From Paracoccaceae bacterium (GTDB taxonomy: Bacteria; Pseudomonadota; Alphaproteobacteria; Rhodobacterales; Rhodobacteraceae), in the NCBI GenBank assembly GCA_026982515.1, contig JALSGY010000094.1, positions 1-26,679 on the forward strand: a stretch of DNA of 26,679 nucleotides. Reading direction: 5' to 3'. The notes beneath the pieces were generated by a model that was not told where the DNA came from, searched no databases, and saw only the letters and a program-made list of their open reading frames with translations. This document shows positions 6,379-13,766 of the stretch, one piece after another. Each line of letters begins with the position of its first letter. The first letter of the stretch is position 1. A program made the translations under genes and the position numbers.

Positions 6379-8494
6379 CGCCTATCTCAGGAGCGTCGCG
6401 CTCGCCCATGCCCCGCCGCCAGGGCGGCCGATCTTCCATCTCGACTACGAGACCTTCTCGGAGATCGACCTCAAGAAGACCGGTGCTTCGGTCTATGCCC
6501 TGCATCCATCGACCGAGGTTCTCATGCTCGCCTACGGCTGGGGCGACGGCCCGGTCAGGCAGTGGGTTCCCGCTCTCGGCGAGGAAATGCCCCAGGAACT
6601 GGCCGAGGTTCTGCGCGACCCCACAGTTACTCTGGCGGCCTGGAACGCGCCGTTCGAAATGGCGATCACCCGGCACACGCTGGGGATTGCCGTTGCCCGG
6701 GAACGCTGGCTGGACGTGATGGCGCTCGCCTATTCTCTGTCGCTGCCGGGGAAGCTGTCGAAATGCGGAGAGGTCATCGGGCTGGCCGAAGACCAGAAGA
6801 AACTCCAGCGCGGCACGCTGCTGGTCAGGAAGTTCTGCAAGCCCCGAAAGCCGACGAAGAACAAGCCCTGGACCCGGAGCACCGCGGAAACCGATCCCGC
6901 GGACTGGCAGGAGTTTCTCGAATACAACCGCCAGGACGTGATTGCCGAACGCGCCATCTACCGGCGGCTCAGGAAATTCCAGATGCCGGACCACGAATGG
7001 CGGCTCTGGCACCTGGACCAGAAGATCAACGACGCGGGTATCCCCATCAACATGAACGCCGTGCGGGCGGCGGTGCGACTGACCGAAAGCACGATCCGCA
7101 AGGACCTGCGACGGATGGGTCAGCTGACCGGGTTGTCAAATCCCAACAGCACCCAGCAGCTCCTGCCATGGCTTCGGGCGAACGGCTACCCGTTCGAGGA
7201 CCTCAAGAAGGGCCATGTCGAGCGCGCGGCGAAGATGGTCGAGGAATGGGAACATGACGAAGACGCCGATCCCTTCGCTTACAGCCCGGAATACAAGGAG
7301 GTTCTCGACCTTCGGCTCCGCGTCTCGAAATCATCGGTGAAGAAGTTCCGCGCGCTTCTGGTCGCAACCGACGCCGACGGTAAACTCCGTGGATGCCACC
7401 AGTTCGCGGGCGCCGGGCGGACCTGGCGCTGGGCGGGGCGCCGGTTCCAGCCGCAGAACCTCTCCAAACCCGAGAAATATCTGGAGGATCGGGTCCCCGA
7501 GCTGGTGCATGACGTAGAGCACCTTTCCGAGGCCGAAATCCGGGCCAAATACGAGAACCCGATGGACGTTCTGGTCGCCTGCGTTCGGCCGATGGTGCAG
7601 GCACCGGAGGGTCATCTTCTGGTCGATGCCGACCTTTCCGCGATCGAGAACGTGGTGCTCGGGTGGCTGGCGCGTGACGACAAGATTCTGCGCGTGTTCC
7701 GCGAAGGGCTGGACCCTTACATCGACTTCGCCGTGGATATGTTCGGCAAGCCTTACGAGGAGATCGAGGCGGTCGTCAAATCCGGCGACAAGACCATGCG
7801 GACGACGGCAAAGCCCGGGGTGCTGGGCTGCGGCTACATGCTGGGGCCGGGCGAAGAGCGGGAAAACCCCCGCACCGGAGAAATCGAAGCCACCGGCCTT
7901 CTCGGCTACGCCTGGAACATGAAGGTCCCCTTCACCCGGGAGATGGCCGAACTGTCGGTCAGGACATTCCGGGGCAAGTTCGTCGATGTGGTCCAGTTCT
8001 GGTGGGATTTGGACCGGGCTGTGCGTCGGGTGCTACGGACCGGAAATCCCGAGAAGGTAGGCTATCTCAGGATCGACCTAAAGAAGCCGTTCATGCGGAT
8101 CAGGCTCCCCAGCGGGCGGTTTCTGCACTACCTCCGCCCGAAGATCATCAAGAAGCGAACGCCGTGGGGTGAACTGAAACCCCAGGTCTCCTACGAACAG
8201 ATGGACAACGGCCGCTGGCGCCGGGTCACTACGCATCCCGGGAAGCTGGCCGAAAACGTCACTCAGGCGGTGGCCCGGGACATTCTGGCAAACGGCATGA
8301 CGTTGGCCGACCGGGCGGGCATCGACATTCGTCTGCACGTCCATGACCAGATCGTGGCCGTTGCCCACGAGGACCGCGCCGAGGACGCGCTGCAAACGCT
8401 GATCCGCTGCATGACCACCCGCCCGGCATGGGCGGACGACAAGTTGCCGCTTAAAGCTGCCGGGCTTACCACCAAGGTTTTCATCAAGGACTGA
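6368..8494 (+). CDS. Family A DNA polymerase with 3'-5' exonuclease domain
   Basis: This 708-residue phage PolA-type replicase overlaps the methyltransferase stop. The exonuclease domain has HLDYETFSE (D26, E28), AWNAPFE (91-97), a conserved Asp at 116 and NRQDVIAE (D190). Polymerase motif A is LLVDADLSAIEN (catalytic D422), motif B runs from R478 through K482 to Y490 (RTTAKPGVLGCGY), and motif C is HVHDQ (657-661). The usual motif C is HDE, so Gln661 stands where a Glu is expected. The family replicates phage DNA with the ssDNA-binding protein and VapE. The neighbourhood (DUF2800, DUF2815, PolA, VRR-NUC, SNF2 helicase) is a classic siphophage replication set. The related DpoZ polymerases of 2-aminoadenine phages are also family A, but nothing here proves that specificity. 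Confidence 0.93.
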   Translation: MPIDAYLRSVALAHAPPPGRPIFHLDYETFSEIDLKKTGASVYALHPSTEVLMLAYGWGDGPVRQWVPALGEEMPQELAEVLRDPTVTLAAWNAPFEMAITRHTLGIAVARERWLDVMALAYSLSLPGKLSKCGEVIGLAEDQKKLQRGTLLVRKFCKPRKPTKNKPWTRSTAETDPADWQEFLEYNRQDVIAERAIYRRLRKFQMPDHEWRLWHLDQKINDAGIPINMNAVRAAVRLTESTIRKDLRRMGQLTGLSNPNSTQQLLPWLRANGYPFEDLKKGHVERAAKMVEEWEHDEDADPFAYSPEYKEVLDLRLRVSKSSVKKFRALLVATDADGKLRGCHQFAGAGRTWRWAGRRFQPQNLSKPEKYLEDRVPELVHDVEHLSEAEIRAKYENPMDVLVACVRPMVQAPEGHLLVDADLSAIENVVLGWLARDDKILRVFREGLDPYIDFAVDMFGKPYEEIEAVVKSGDKTMRTTAKPGVLGCGYMLGPGEERENPRTGEIEATGLLGYAWNMKVPFTREMAELSVRTFRGKFVDVVQFWWDLDRAVRRVLRTGNPEKVGYLRIDLKKPFMRIRLPSGRFLHYLRPKIIKKRTPWGELKPQVSYEQMDNGRWRRVTTHPGKLAENVTQAVARDILANGMTLADRAGIDIRLHVHDQIVAVAHEDRAEDALQTLIRCMTTRPAWADDKLPLKAAGLTTKVFIKD

Positions 8495-8497
8495 GGA

Positions 8498-8812
8498 ATG
8501 AAGTGTGGCATGGCGCGCCGCGAAGCCTTCATCGAGAACGAAGTTTGCAAGCACGCCCGCGCTTTGGGGTGGCGCGTGCGCAAGATGCAGTTCATCGGCC
8601 GACGCGGCTGCCCCGACCGCTGGTTTTTCGGCCCGGACGGACAGCTGGTTGTCATTGAGTTCAAGGACCCGAACGGCAAGCTCTCGGTCGCCCAGCGCCG
8701 GGAAATCAACTGGATGAAGGCCAATGGCTTCAATGTCCATGTTGTAAATGACGTCGAGACCGGGTGCGAGATTTTCGACACCCTGTCGGATGAGGGTCCC
8801 GCGGATGAGTGA
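8498..8812 (+). CDS. VRR-NUC domain nuclease
   Basis: This 104-residue protein starts three bases after the polymerase stop. The ATG at 8498 has GAGG very close; an ATG at 8510 would be better spaced from it, so the true product may be four residues shorter. VRR-NUC (PF08774) signatures: AFIENEVCKHARALGW, then GRRGCPDRWFFGPDG with the PD, VVIEFKDPNGKLS with the E-x-K pair, and AQRREINWMKANG. The fold is PD-(D/E)XK; the stand-alone viral type cuts branched DNA such as Holliday junctions. Its position between polymerase and SNF2 helicase is the usual one. The stop overlaps the helicase start. Confidence 0.9.
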   Translation: MKCGMARREAFIENEVCKHARALGWRVRKMQFIGRRGCPDRWFFGPDGQLVVIEFKDPNGKLSVAQRREINWMKANGFNVHVVNDVETGCEIFDTLSDEGPADE

Positions 8813-10268
8813 ACCCAGCGCTCTCAGGTGCCCGGGCGATCTTCGCCCCTATCAGCGGGACCTCGCAATCCGGCTGCGCGATGACTTCGGGAAGAAGCCC
8901 GGCGCGTTGCTTGCGGTGCAAATGTCACTTGGCAAGACCGTGATGACGGCCACCGCGATGCGCTGGTTGCTGGACGAATTCATGGTGCGGCGCTGGCTCA
9001 TCATCGCCCCGCTTCGCGTGGCCCAAATGACCTGGCCGGACGAGTTCGGCGCCTGGAGCCACCTGCGCCCCCTGAAATGGGTCAGCCTTTGCGGCACCCG
9101 GATCGGACAATCCGTTTCACCTGCCAAGCGGACAGAACTGCTCCGGCAGTTTCTGGCGGACTCCTCTCAGGAAATCGCTATCATCAACCGCGAGAACGTG
9201 GTGTGGCTCTACCGCACCTTGCGCGAGATGGGCCATGAGTGGCCATTCGACGGGATCGTCTATGATGAATCCTCGCGCCTGAAAGAGGGGAGGAAACGAA
9301 CCGGCAGCAGACGTCTGTCGGAGTTCGGCGCCCTGGCCAAGGTCAGGAAGCACATCTCTTACGTCATCGAACTGACCGGAACCCCGACCCCCAACGGGCT
9401 GATCGACCTGTGGGGCCAGCTCTACCTGATCGACCAGGGGCGGCGGCTCGGCACCACCAAGACCGCGTTCCTTCGGCGCTGGTTCGACTCGGATTACATG
9501 GGCTGGACCCATACACCGAAACCGAATGCGGAGCGGGAAATCCTCGGCCGAATCAAGGACGTCACCGTGTCACTCAAGACCCGGGACGTGATCGCTCTCC
9601 CCGAAATCGTCACCTCGAACGTGTTTGTCGAACTGACCGAGAAGGAGATGCGCGACTACCGGCGTTTCGAGCGCGAACTGGCGCTGGAGGAGCACGACAT
9701 TGAAGCCGTCAACCGAGGCGTTCTGACTTTCAAGCTACTCCAATACGCCAACGGCTCGGTCTATCGGACCGACGAGGATAGCTTCCCGCCGAAACGAGAG
9801 GTCGTCCGCATCCATGACCACAAGCTGCACGCGATGGATTCCATTCTGGCGGAAACGGGGGGCGCGAACCTGTTGGTCGCCTATTCTTACAAGTTCGACC
9901 TGGACGCGCTGAAAAAACGCTACCGTTTCGCCCGTGTCGCCGAAGAGCCGGGCGCCCTGGACGACTGGAACGCGGGCAAGGTCAGGATGCTGCTCGCACA
10001 TCCCGCCTCGATAGGTCACGGCATGAATATCCAGTTCGGCGGCCACCACATCGTCTGGTTCGGGCTGAACCCGAGCCTTGAGCTGTATCAGCAGTTCAAC
10101 GCACGGCTCCCCCGCCCCGGACAGAAGGCGGACCGCGTGTTCATTCACCACATCCTCGCACGGGGCACTTTCGACGAAAAGCTGATACGGATTCTCGCGG
10201 ACAAAGACGCCACCCAAGAGCGGATCACCGACGCCGTGAAGTCTCACCTTCGGGTGATGGATACCTGA
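8805..10268 (+). CDS. SNF2-family DEAD/DEAH-type DNA helicase
   Basis: The chosen ATG at 8805 overlaps the VRR-NUC stop (ATGAGTGA) and has GAGGG upstream, giving 487 residues. An upstream start in the same frame would add 19 residues of nuclease-gene overlap and is unlikely. Motifs: LRPYQRDLA (Q-motif-like, 13-21), Walker A in VQMSLGKTV (38-46), motif II YDESS (153-157), motif III TGTPTPNG (191-198), and motif VI QFNARLPRPGQK (430-441) with the two Arg at 434 and 437. This is the phage SNF2 helicase that travels with VRR-NUC and PolA, presumably acting in replication or recombination. Its last codons include the hairpin TCACC-TTCG-GGTGA (10244-10257). Confidence 0.93.
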   Translation: MSEPSALRCPGDLRPYQRDLAIRLRDDFGKKPGALLAVQMSLGKTVMTATAMRWLLDEFMVRRWLIIAPLRVAQMTWPDEFGAWSHLRPLKWVSLCGTRIGQSVSPAKRTELLRQFLADSSQEIAIINRENVVWLYRTLREMGHEWPFDGIVYDESSRLKEGRKRTGSRRLSEFGALAKVRKHISYVIELTGTPTPNGLIDLWGQLYLIDQGRRLGTTKTAFLRRWFDSDYMGWTHTPKPNAEREILGRIKDVTVSLKTRDVIALPEIVTSNVFVELTEKEMRDYRRFERELALEEHDIEAVNRGVLTFKLLQYANGSVYRTDEDSFPPKREVVRIHDHKLHAMDSILAETGGANLLVAYSYKFDLDALKKRYRFARVAEEPGALDDWNAGKVRMLLAHPASIGHGMNIQFGGHHIVWFGLNPSLELYQQFNARLPRPGQKADRVFIHHILARGTFDEKLIRILADKDATQERITDAVKSHLRVMDT

Positions 10269-10510
10269 CCAAAAAGACAGGTTGCCAACGGGAGACCTCC
10301 CATTCTGCGCTTTGGCGTGCGCAACCATAAACAGGCGTTTGGCCCATATTTTATTACGTTATTGCCAAGCGAATCACTCGACTATTATCATCCTTAACCT
10401 CTCGTCAACAGAAAAATCATTGACGGGGGCTGATAATTCAACTACCTGTTGAAAGGTGAAGGATTAAGTTTGCAGTTCCGCAATGATCTTAGGGCAGAAG
10501 TGAGGACGCC
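10269..10510 (+). promoter_or_regulatory. Control region upstream of the XRE regulator
   Basis: These 242 bp hold no gene. At 10280-10326 GGTTGC and GCAACC close a structured segment with an inner GGGAG/CTCCC hairpin, possibly ending the replication transcript. The sequence then turns AT-rich. A palindrome CGTCAA-N11-TTGACG lies at 10403-10425, and its right arm doubles as a consensus-like -35 (TTGACG, 10420-10425). A matching -10 is weak (TACCTG at 10443), while GATAAT at 10432-10437 is a better -10 without a good -35. This is a plausible promoter-operator for autoregulation of the downstream gene. Confidence 0.45.
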
Positions 10511-11206
10511 GTGGCACAAGAAACGACCGCCGAATTCGGATACAGGCTGACCCAGGCCCTGGAGGGACACCCTCATGCGCCCCCAACCCCTTTCGGGCGA
10601 CTGACCTGGTTGAAGCGTGAGCTGGAGAAGGTCGCGGGCGTCAAGGTCAGCGTCAATACGGTGCATAAATGGGTCCACGGCACCAGCCGCCCACGAGAAG
10701 ATAATGTGCGGGCTCTGGCGAAGGTCCTGAAGGTTGATGAGGTCTGGCTGTCGATGGGCCGGAAGCCCGTCGAGACAGAAAATGCGCCGCCAGTTGCCGC
10801 GACGGCCCGAGGCCCCGCCCTTTTGGTGGCTGGCCTGATCGAGGTCTCGGGAGGACGAGTTACCTTTCCAGATGCCGGATCGGGGGAAACTCCCCACCTG
10901 TGGGCCAATATCGGCGACAAGCAATTCGGCATTATCGCCGTGACTCCCCAGAGCGACGACGGCGAGAAGGTTTCGTTCGTGATCCCCGAACCCATAGCTG
11001 AGCATCGGGTTCTCGGGGTGGTCCAGGCCGCAGCTTCTACGCCGGGTATCTGTGTATCCATTCTCGACTTGACCGGGGTCGAGCGCCAGTCATTCGGCGG
11101 GTTCTCGGTCGTTCAACTGGAGCGTCGCAAGGGCGGCCGCTACAAGGCACAGGGCCATAGGAAACTCCTTGAAACCCTCAGCCGGATAGAGGAAGTGACG
11201 CCCTGA
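10511..11206 (+). CDS. XRE/Cro-CI-type helix-turn-helix regulator
   Basis: This 231-residue protein starts at a GTG with AAGTGAGG upstream. Residues about 28-82 form a Cro/CI-type helix-turn-helix: GRLTWLKRELEKVAGVKVSV, then NTVHKWVHGTSRPREDNVRAL and AKVLKVDEVWLSMG. The C-terminal ~130 residues are beta-rich in appearance and lack a visible Ser/Lys pair of S24 peptidases, so cleavage by RecA as in lambda CI is not supported. It is the best repressor candidate in the window. It lies upstream of the integrase and is flanked by palindromes, a CGTCAA pair before it and six GTTGTAA half-sites after it. Which of these it binds is unknown. No oppositely oriented cro-like partner is seen. Confidence 0.8.
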   Translation: MAQETTAEFGYRLTQALEGHPHAPPTPFGRLTWLKRELEKVAGVKVSVNTVHKWVHGTSRPREDNVRALAKVLKVDEVWLSMGRKPVETENAPPVAATARGPALLVAGLIEVSGGRVTFPDAGSGETPHLWANIGDKQFGIIAVTPQSDDGEKVSFVIPEPIAEHRVLGVVQAAASTPGICVSILDLTGVERQSFGGFSVVQLERRKGGRYKAQGHRKLLETLSRIEEVTP

Positions 11207-11505
11207 GAAAGTTGTAAATCTGTTGTAAGCCCCAAATTTGGCTTCTAAGCCTCTGTGAGAAAATAGAAAACGATCAAAGGGTCGCCCACCATGAATTCTT
11301 CCCCGAAAGCGAAAATACGCGAAAAACACGCCTGTTTTCAACGCCTTGTTGACAGGCGGGAACCGAAGCGCATTGCACGGAACTGCCCGATTTACCCCTG
11401 AAATGAAGCGATTTTGTTGTAAAAATCGCCCTCTTACAACACCCGAGCAAAGCCGTTTACAACACTTGCCGCGTTGTAAGGATTCGCACCGCCAAAGGTT
11501 TTCAA
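11207..11505. promoter_or_regulatory. Integrase upstream region with six GTTGTAA half-sites
   Basis: These 299 AT-rich bp hold no convincing gene. The 7-mer GTTGTAA occurs at 11211-11217, 11222-11228, 11416-11422 and 11473-11479, and its complement TTACAAC at 11434-11440 and 11457-11463. The first two are direct repeats one helical turn apart (11 bp). The last four form two palindromes, GTTGTAA-N11-TTACAAC and TTACAAC-N9-GTTGTAA. A -35-like TTTACA (11456-11461) lies inside the second, 45 bp before the integrase start. The sites could be operators of the XRE regulator or arm-type integrase sites near attP. The core attachment sequence cannot be recognised without a host junction. Confidence 0.6.
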
Positions 11506-12711
11506 ATGCTGACAGACAAACAGATTCGATCCGCGAAACCCTCAGACCGCCTCTACCGCATGGCCGACGGCGGTGGCCTTTTCCTCGCCATCCACCCGAG
11601 CGGGCGCAAGACGTTTCAATTGATGTTCCGCGCCCAGGGGAAACAGACGACCCGAACCTTGGGGGAATACCCGGACCTGACGCTGGCCGATGCCCGCTTC
11701 GAAAGGGAGGCCATCAAGCGCCGGTTGCGGCGCGGAGAATGCCCGCCTGAGTTGGTTAAACGATCCCATACCTCGCCCGATCAGCCCGAGATCGTTCCCG
11801 AAAGGAGCTGGGCGCAGTGGATGCGTCGCTACCTGACGAAACGGCGGCGCGAAGGGGCGGCCCCCGCGACGATGAAAAAACTGGAGCTTCACGCAGAAAT
11901 CGCGGGAAAGGTGCTTGATGACATGGACCCCCGCGAAATCAAGGCAGGGCACATCATCGAAGCCTGTCGCCATTACGAAGAGAAGGGGATGCTGAATTCA
12001 GCCCATGCCGTGCGCGCCCTCTGTTCGCAGGTATTCCGTTTCTGCATCGCGCATGGGGCAGCGGATTTCGACCCGGCCGCTCCAGCGCGGGACGCAATCG
12101 CCCGCCCCCGCAACACGGGTTACGCAGGCGTGACGGACCCGAAACGGATCGGGGAACTCATGCTGGCAATCCAGCGCTACCAGGGCGATCCGGTGGTGCG
12201 GGTGGGCCTGCTGCTCTCGGCTTACCTGTTCCCACGCAACGGCGAAATCAGGCGCATGACCTGGGGTCAGATCGACTTTGACAAGGCGCTCTGGACTGTT
12301 CCCGCGGCCCAGATGAAGAAAAAGCGAGAGCATCTTGTCCCGCTCCCGAGACAGGCGCTCGACCAGCTGGCCTGGCTGCGTCAACTGACCGGACGGGAAG
12401 AACTCGTGCTCCACTCCCGAACCTCCAACAGCGGTATTCTTTCGGAGAACACCTTCAACCAGGCTCTGCGCAAGATCGGTTTCGGCCCGCAAGAGCATGT
12501 TCACCACGGGTTCAGGATCACCGCATCGACGATCCTCAACGAACAGGGTTGGAATTCCGACTGGATCGAACGGCAACTGGCCCATGTCGAGGAAAACAAG
12601 ATCAGGGGCGCCTACAACAAGGCTCTCTATCTGCGCGACCGGGCTCTGATGATGCAGGCCTACGCCGACTGGTTGGACGAACGGGCGGAAGAAGCGGAAA
12701 TTCGGGGGTAG
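11506..12711 (+). CDS. int: P4-type tyrosine integrase
   Basis: This 401-residue protein starts at an ATG with AAAGG upstream. The N-terminal arm-binding domain (DUF4102 type) is clear: LTDKQIRSAKPSDRLYRMAD, GGGLFLAIHPSGRKTF and TLGEYPDLTLADAR. The core-binding domain follows at about 100-190. The catalytic set of tyrosine recombinases is present: R244 (FPRNGEIRRMTW), Lys in the 271-273 cluster (QMKKKREHLVPL), H334 and R337 (HHGFRITAST), H360 (RQLAH) and nucleophile Y370 (IRGAYNKALY). It would integrate and, with the Xis-like protein, excise the phage. P4-type integrases often use tRNA or tmRNA genes; none is visible here. The gene lies between the replication and packaging modules. Confidence 0.94.
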   Translation: MLTDKQIRSAKPSDRLYRMADGGGLFLAIHPSGRKTFQLMFRAQGKQTTRTLGEYPDLTLADARFEREAIKRRLRRGECPPELVKRSHTSPDQPEIVPERSWAQWMRRYLTKRRREGAAPATMKKLELHAEIAGKVLDDMDPREIKAGHIIEACRHYEEKGMLNSAHAVRALCSQVFRFCIAHGAADFDPAAPARDAIARPRNTGYAGVTDPKRIGELMLAIQRYQGDPVVRVGLLLSAYLFPRNGEIRRMTWGQIDFDKALWTVPAAQMKKKREHLVPLPRQALDQLAWLRQLTGREELVLHSRTSNSGILSENTFNQALRKIGFGPQEHVHHGFRITASTILNEQGWNSDWIERQLAHVEENKIRGAYNKALYLRDRALMMQAYADWLDERAEEAEIRG

Positions 12712-12764
12712 GCGAAGCCGGGGCTGGGGGTGGAGGAGCGATGACGAAGCCCCGGCTTCGCCTA
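12709..12764 (+). terminator. 17-bp perfect hairpin at the end of the integrase gene
   Basis: TAGGCGAAGCCGGGGCT (12709-12725) and its exact complement (12748-12764) enclose a 22-nt loop. The stop codon of the integrase is the first three bases of the left arm. No U-tract follows. The loop holds GGAGGAG and an ATG (12741). Two smaller hairpins follow: GGCGGG-CGA-CCCGCC (12767-12781) and TTGGC-ATGA-GCCAA (12791-12804). The set probably separates integrase transcription from the late operon, or acts on the small ORF. Confidence 0.6.
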
Positions 12765-12851
12765 TTGGCGGGCGACCCGCCGACGGCAAATTGGCATGAG
12801 CCAACGGCACAATCAACTTTCAACTTGTTTTTCACCTTTTGGGTGATTTAA
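12741..12851 (+). CDS. Possible 36-residue small ORF or leader peptide
   Basis: An ATG with a near-ideal Shine-Dalgarno (GGAGGAG, 12732-12738) opens a 36-codon frame ending at the TAA at 12849-12851. The product begins MTKPRLRLLAGDPPTANWHE and ends with a hydrophobic FNLFFTFWVI. The ribosome binding site and start lie in the loop of the 17-bp hairpin, and the stop lies in the predicted -10 of the late promoter. It has no family that I recognise. The good ribosome site is the only positive evidence, and it could be chance. Confidence 0.3.
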   Translation: MTKPRLRLLAGDPPTANWHEPTAQSTFNLFFTFWVI

Positions 12852-12854
12852 TAA
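12825..12854 (+). promoter_or_regulatory. Candidate late promoter with operator TCACC-N5-GGTGA in its spacer
   Basis: A -35-like TTGTTT (12825-12830) and a -10-like TAATAA (12849-12854) are 18 bp apart. The palindrome TCACC-TTTTG-GGTGA (12832-12846) fills the spacer, the classic place for a repressor. The first downstream gene starts at 12892. The same palindrome with another 5-bp centre occurs at 22358-22372. Confidence 0.5.
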
Positions 12855-12891
12855 TCCCGAGGAAGCGATTCATCTCTGGGGTATCACAGGC

Positions 12892-13116
12892 ATGTCCAGA
12901 CAAGACCGCAAAAAGGGGGCCGCCGGGAACGATCCTGTCGTGTTTATTGGCGTTGGCGAAGTTGCGCGCAGGATCGGGCTGTCCAGCAGGACGATCTACA
13001 AATGGGCCGATTCGGGTCTGTTCCCGAAACCAGTCAAACTCTCCCCGACCCGAATCGCTTTCATCGAATCTGAAATCCAGGCGTGGCAGGAGGCCCGGAT
13101 CGCGGAGCGGGCATGA
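12892..13116 (+). CDS. AlpA/MerR-like small HTH protein, probable excisionase or regulator
   Basis: This is a 74-residue protein. Residues about 18-60 form a winged helix-turn-helix of the AlpA/excisionase kind: VGEVARRIGLSSRTIYKWAD (21-40), then SGLFPKPVKLSPTRIAFIES. AlpA-type proteins act as Xis-like directionality factors or activators of integrase genes. Its place 180 bp after the integrase fits that role, but it also opens the packaging operon and its stop overlaps the small terminase start (ATGA), so it may regulate late genes or be a terminase-associated DNA-binding protein. The ribosome binding site is mediocre. Confidence 0.75.
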   Translation: MSRQDRKKGAAGNDPVVFIGVGEVARRIGLSSRTIYKWADSGLFPKPVKLSPTRIAFIESEIQAWQEARIAERA

Positions 13117-13766
13117 CCGACGTGGATGAATTCCTCGGCATCGAAACCGATGTGCCGACCGAAAAACGGGGGCAGAAGAAAAAGAACCGTGGCGGGGGCG
13201 GCACCCACCGGACCGCCTCGGACAGCACTGTCATCATGGCCCTGAACCGGCCGGTGTCGGTGACGTTCCTGATGCAGGTCTGGGGGATGGACCGCAAGAC
13301 CATCCTCAAGCGACTTTCCGAACTCCCCCCGGTCGGCCAGCACCGCGGGAATCAACCTCTTTACGACTTTCGGCAGGCCGCGCAATACCTCGTGACACCG
13401 CGCGTGAACGTCGCCCAGCATATCAGGAAGATGGGGGTCGAAGACCTGCCAAAGGCCCTCCAGAAAGACGTATGGGATGCCAAGCTCAAGGAACAGAAAT
13501 GGCGCCTCCAGGCGGGCGAGCTATGGCCGACCGAGGACGTGCTGGAGGTCCTCGGCGAAGCGTTCCATCGCCTCAAGACCACGACGCAGCTCTGGATTGA
13601 CCAGTTGAGCGAGGGCCACGCCCTTCCCGCCAAAGTCCGGGAAGAGCTGACGCGCATGGTGGACGCGCTGCAAGCCGACCTGCACCGGGCGCTCGTGGAA
13701 ATGCCGAAGGAACGCACCACGCCCAGCCAGATCGGCGAACTCGCGGGAACGGACCTTGATGGGTAG
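13113..13766 (+). CDS. terS: Terminase small subunit (DUF1441 / Nu1-like)
   Basis: The ATG at 13113 overlaps the previous stop (ATGA) and has GCGGAGCGG upstream, giving 217 residues. An earlier start at 13083 in the same frame would add 10 residues and has less support. After a basic stretch (KRGQKKKNRGGGG, about residues 18-30), residues 50-90 (VTFLMQVWGMDRKTILKRL and following) form the DUF1441-type helix-turn-helix that recognises the packaging site. A helical C-terminal region (about 105-205) would mediate oligomerisation and contact with the large subunit. It overlaps the large subunit gene by eight bases. Confidence 0.82.
   Translation: MTDVDEFLGIETDVPTEKRGQKKKNRGGGGTHRTASDSTVIMALNRPVSVTFLMQVWGMDRKTILKRLSELPPVGQHRGNQPLYDFRQAAQYLVTPRVNVAQHIRKMGVEDLPKALQKDVWDAKLKEQKWRLQAGELWPTEDVLEVLGEAFHRLKTTTQLWIDQLSEGHALPAKVREELTRMVDALQADLHRALVEMPKERTTPSQIGELAGTDLDG

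Noticed and set aside
11291..11401. Small 36-codon ORF between the XRE regulator and integrase, with AAAGGG some way upstream
   Set aside because: The ribosome site is too far from the start, the product is basic and featureless, and the region is better explained as regulatory.
11346..11750. 134-codon frame overlapping the integrase start
   Set aside because: It runs in another frame over the integrase N-terminus and through the operator-like palindromes, and has no protein-like features.
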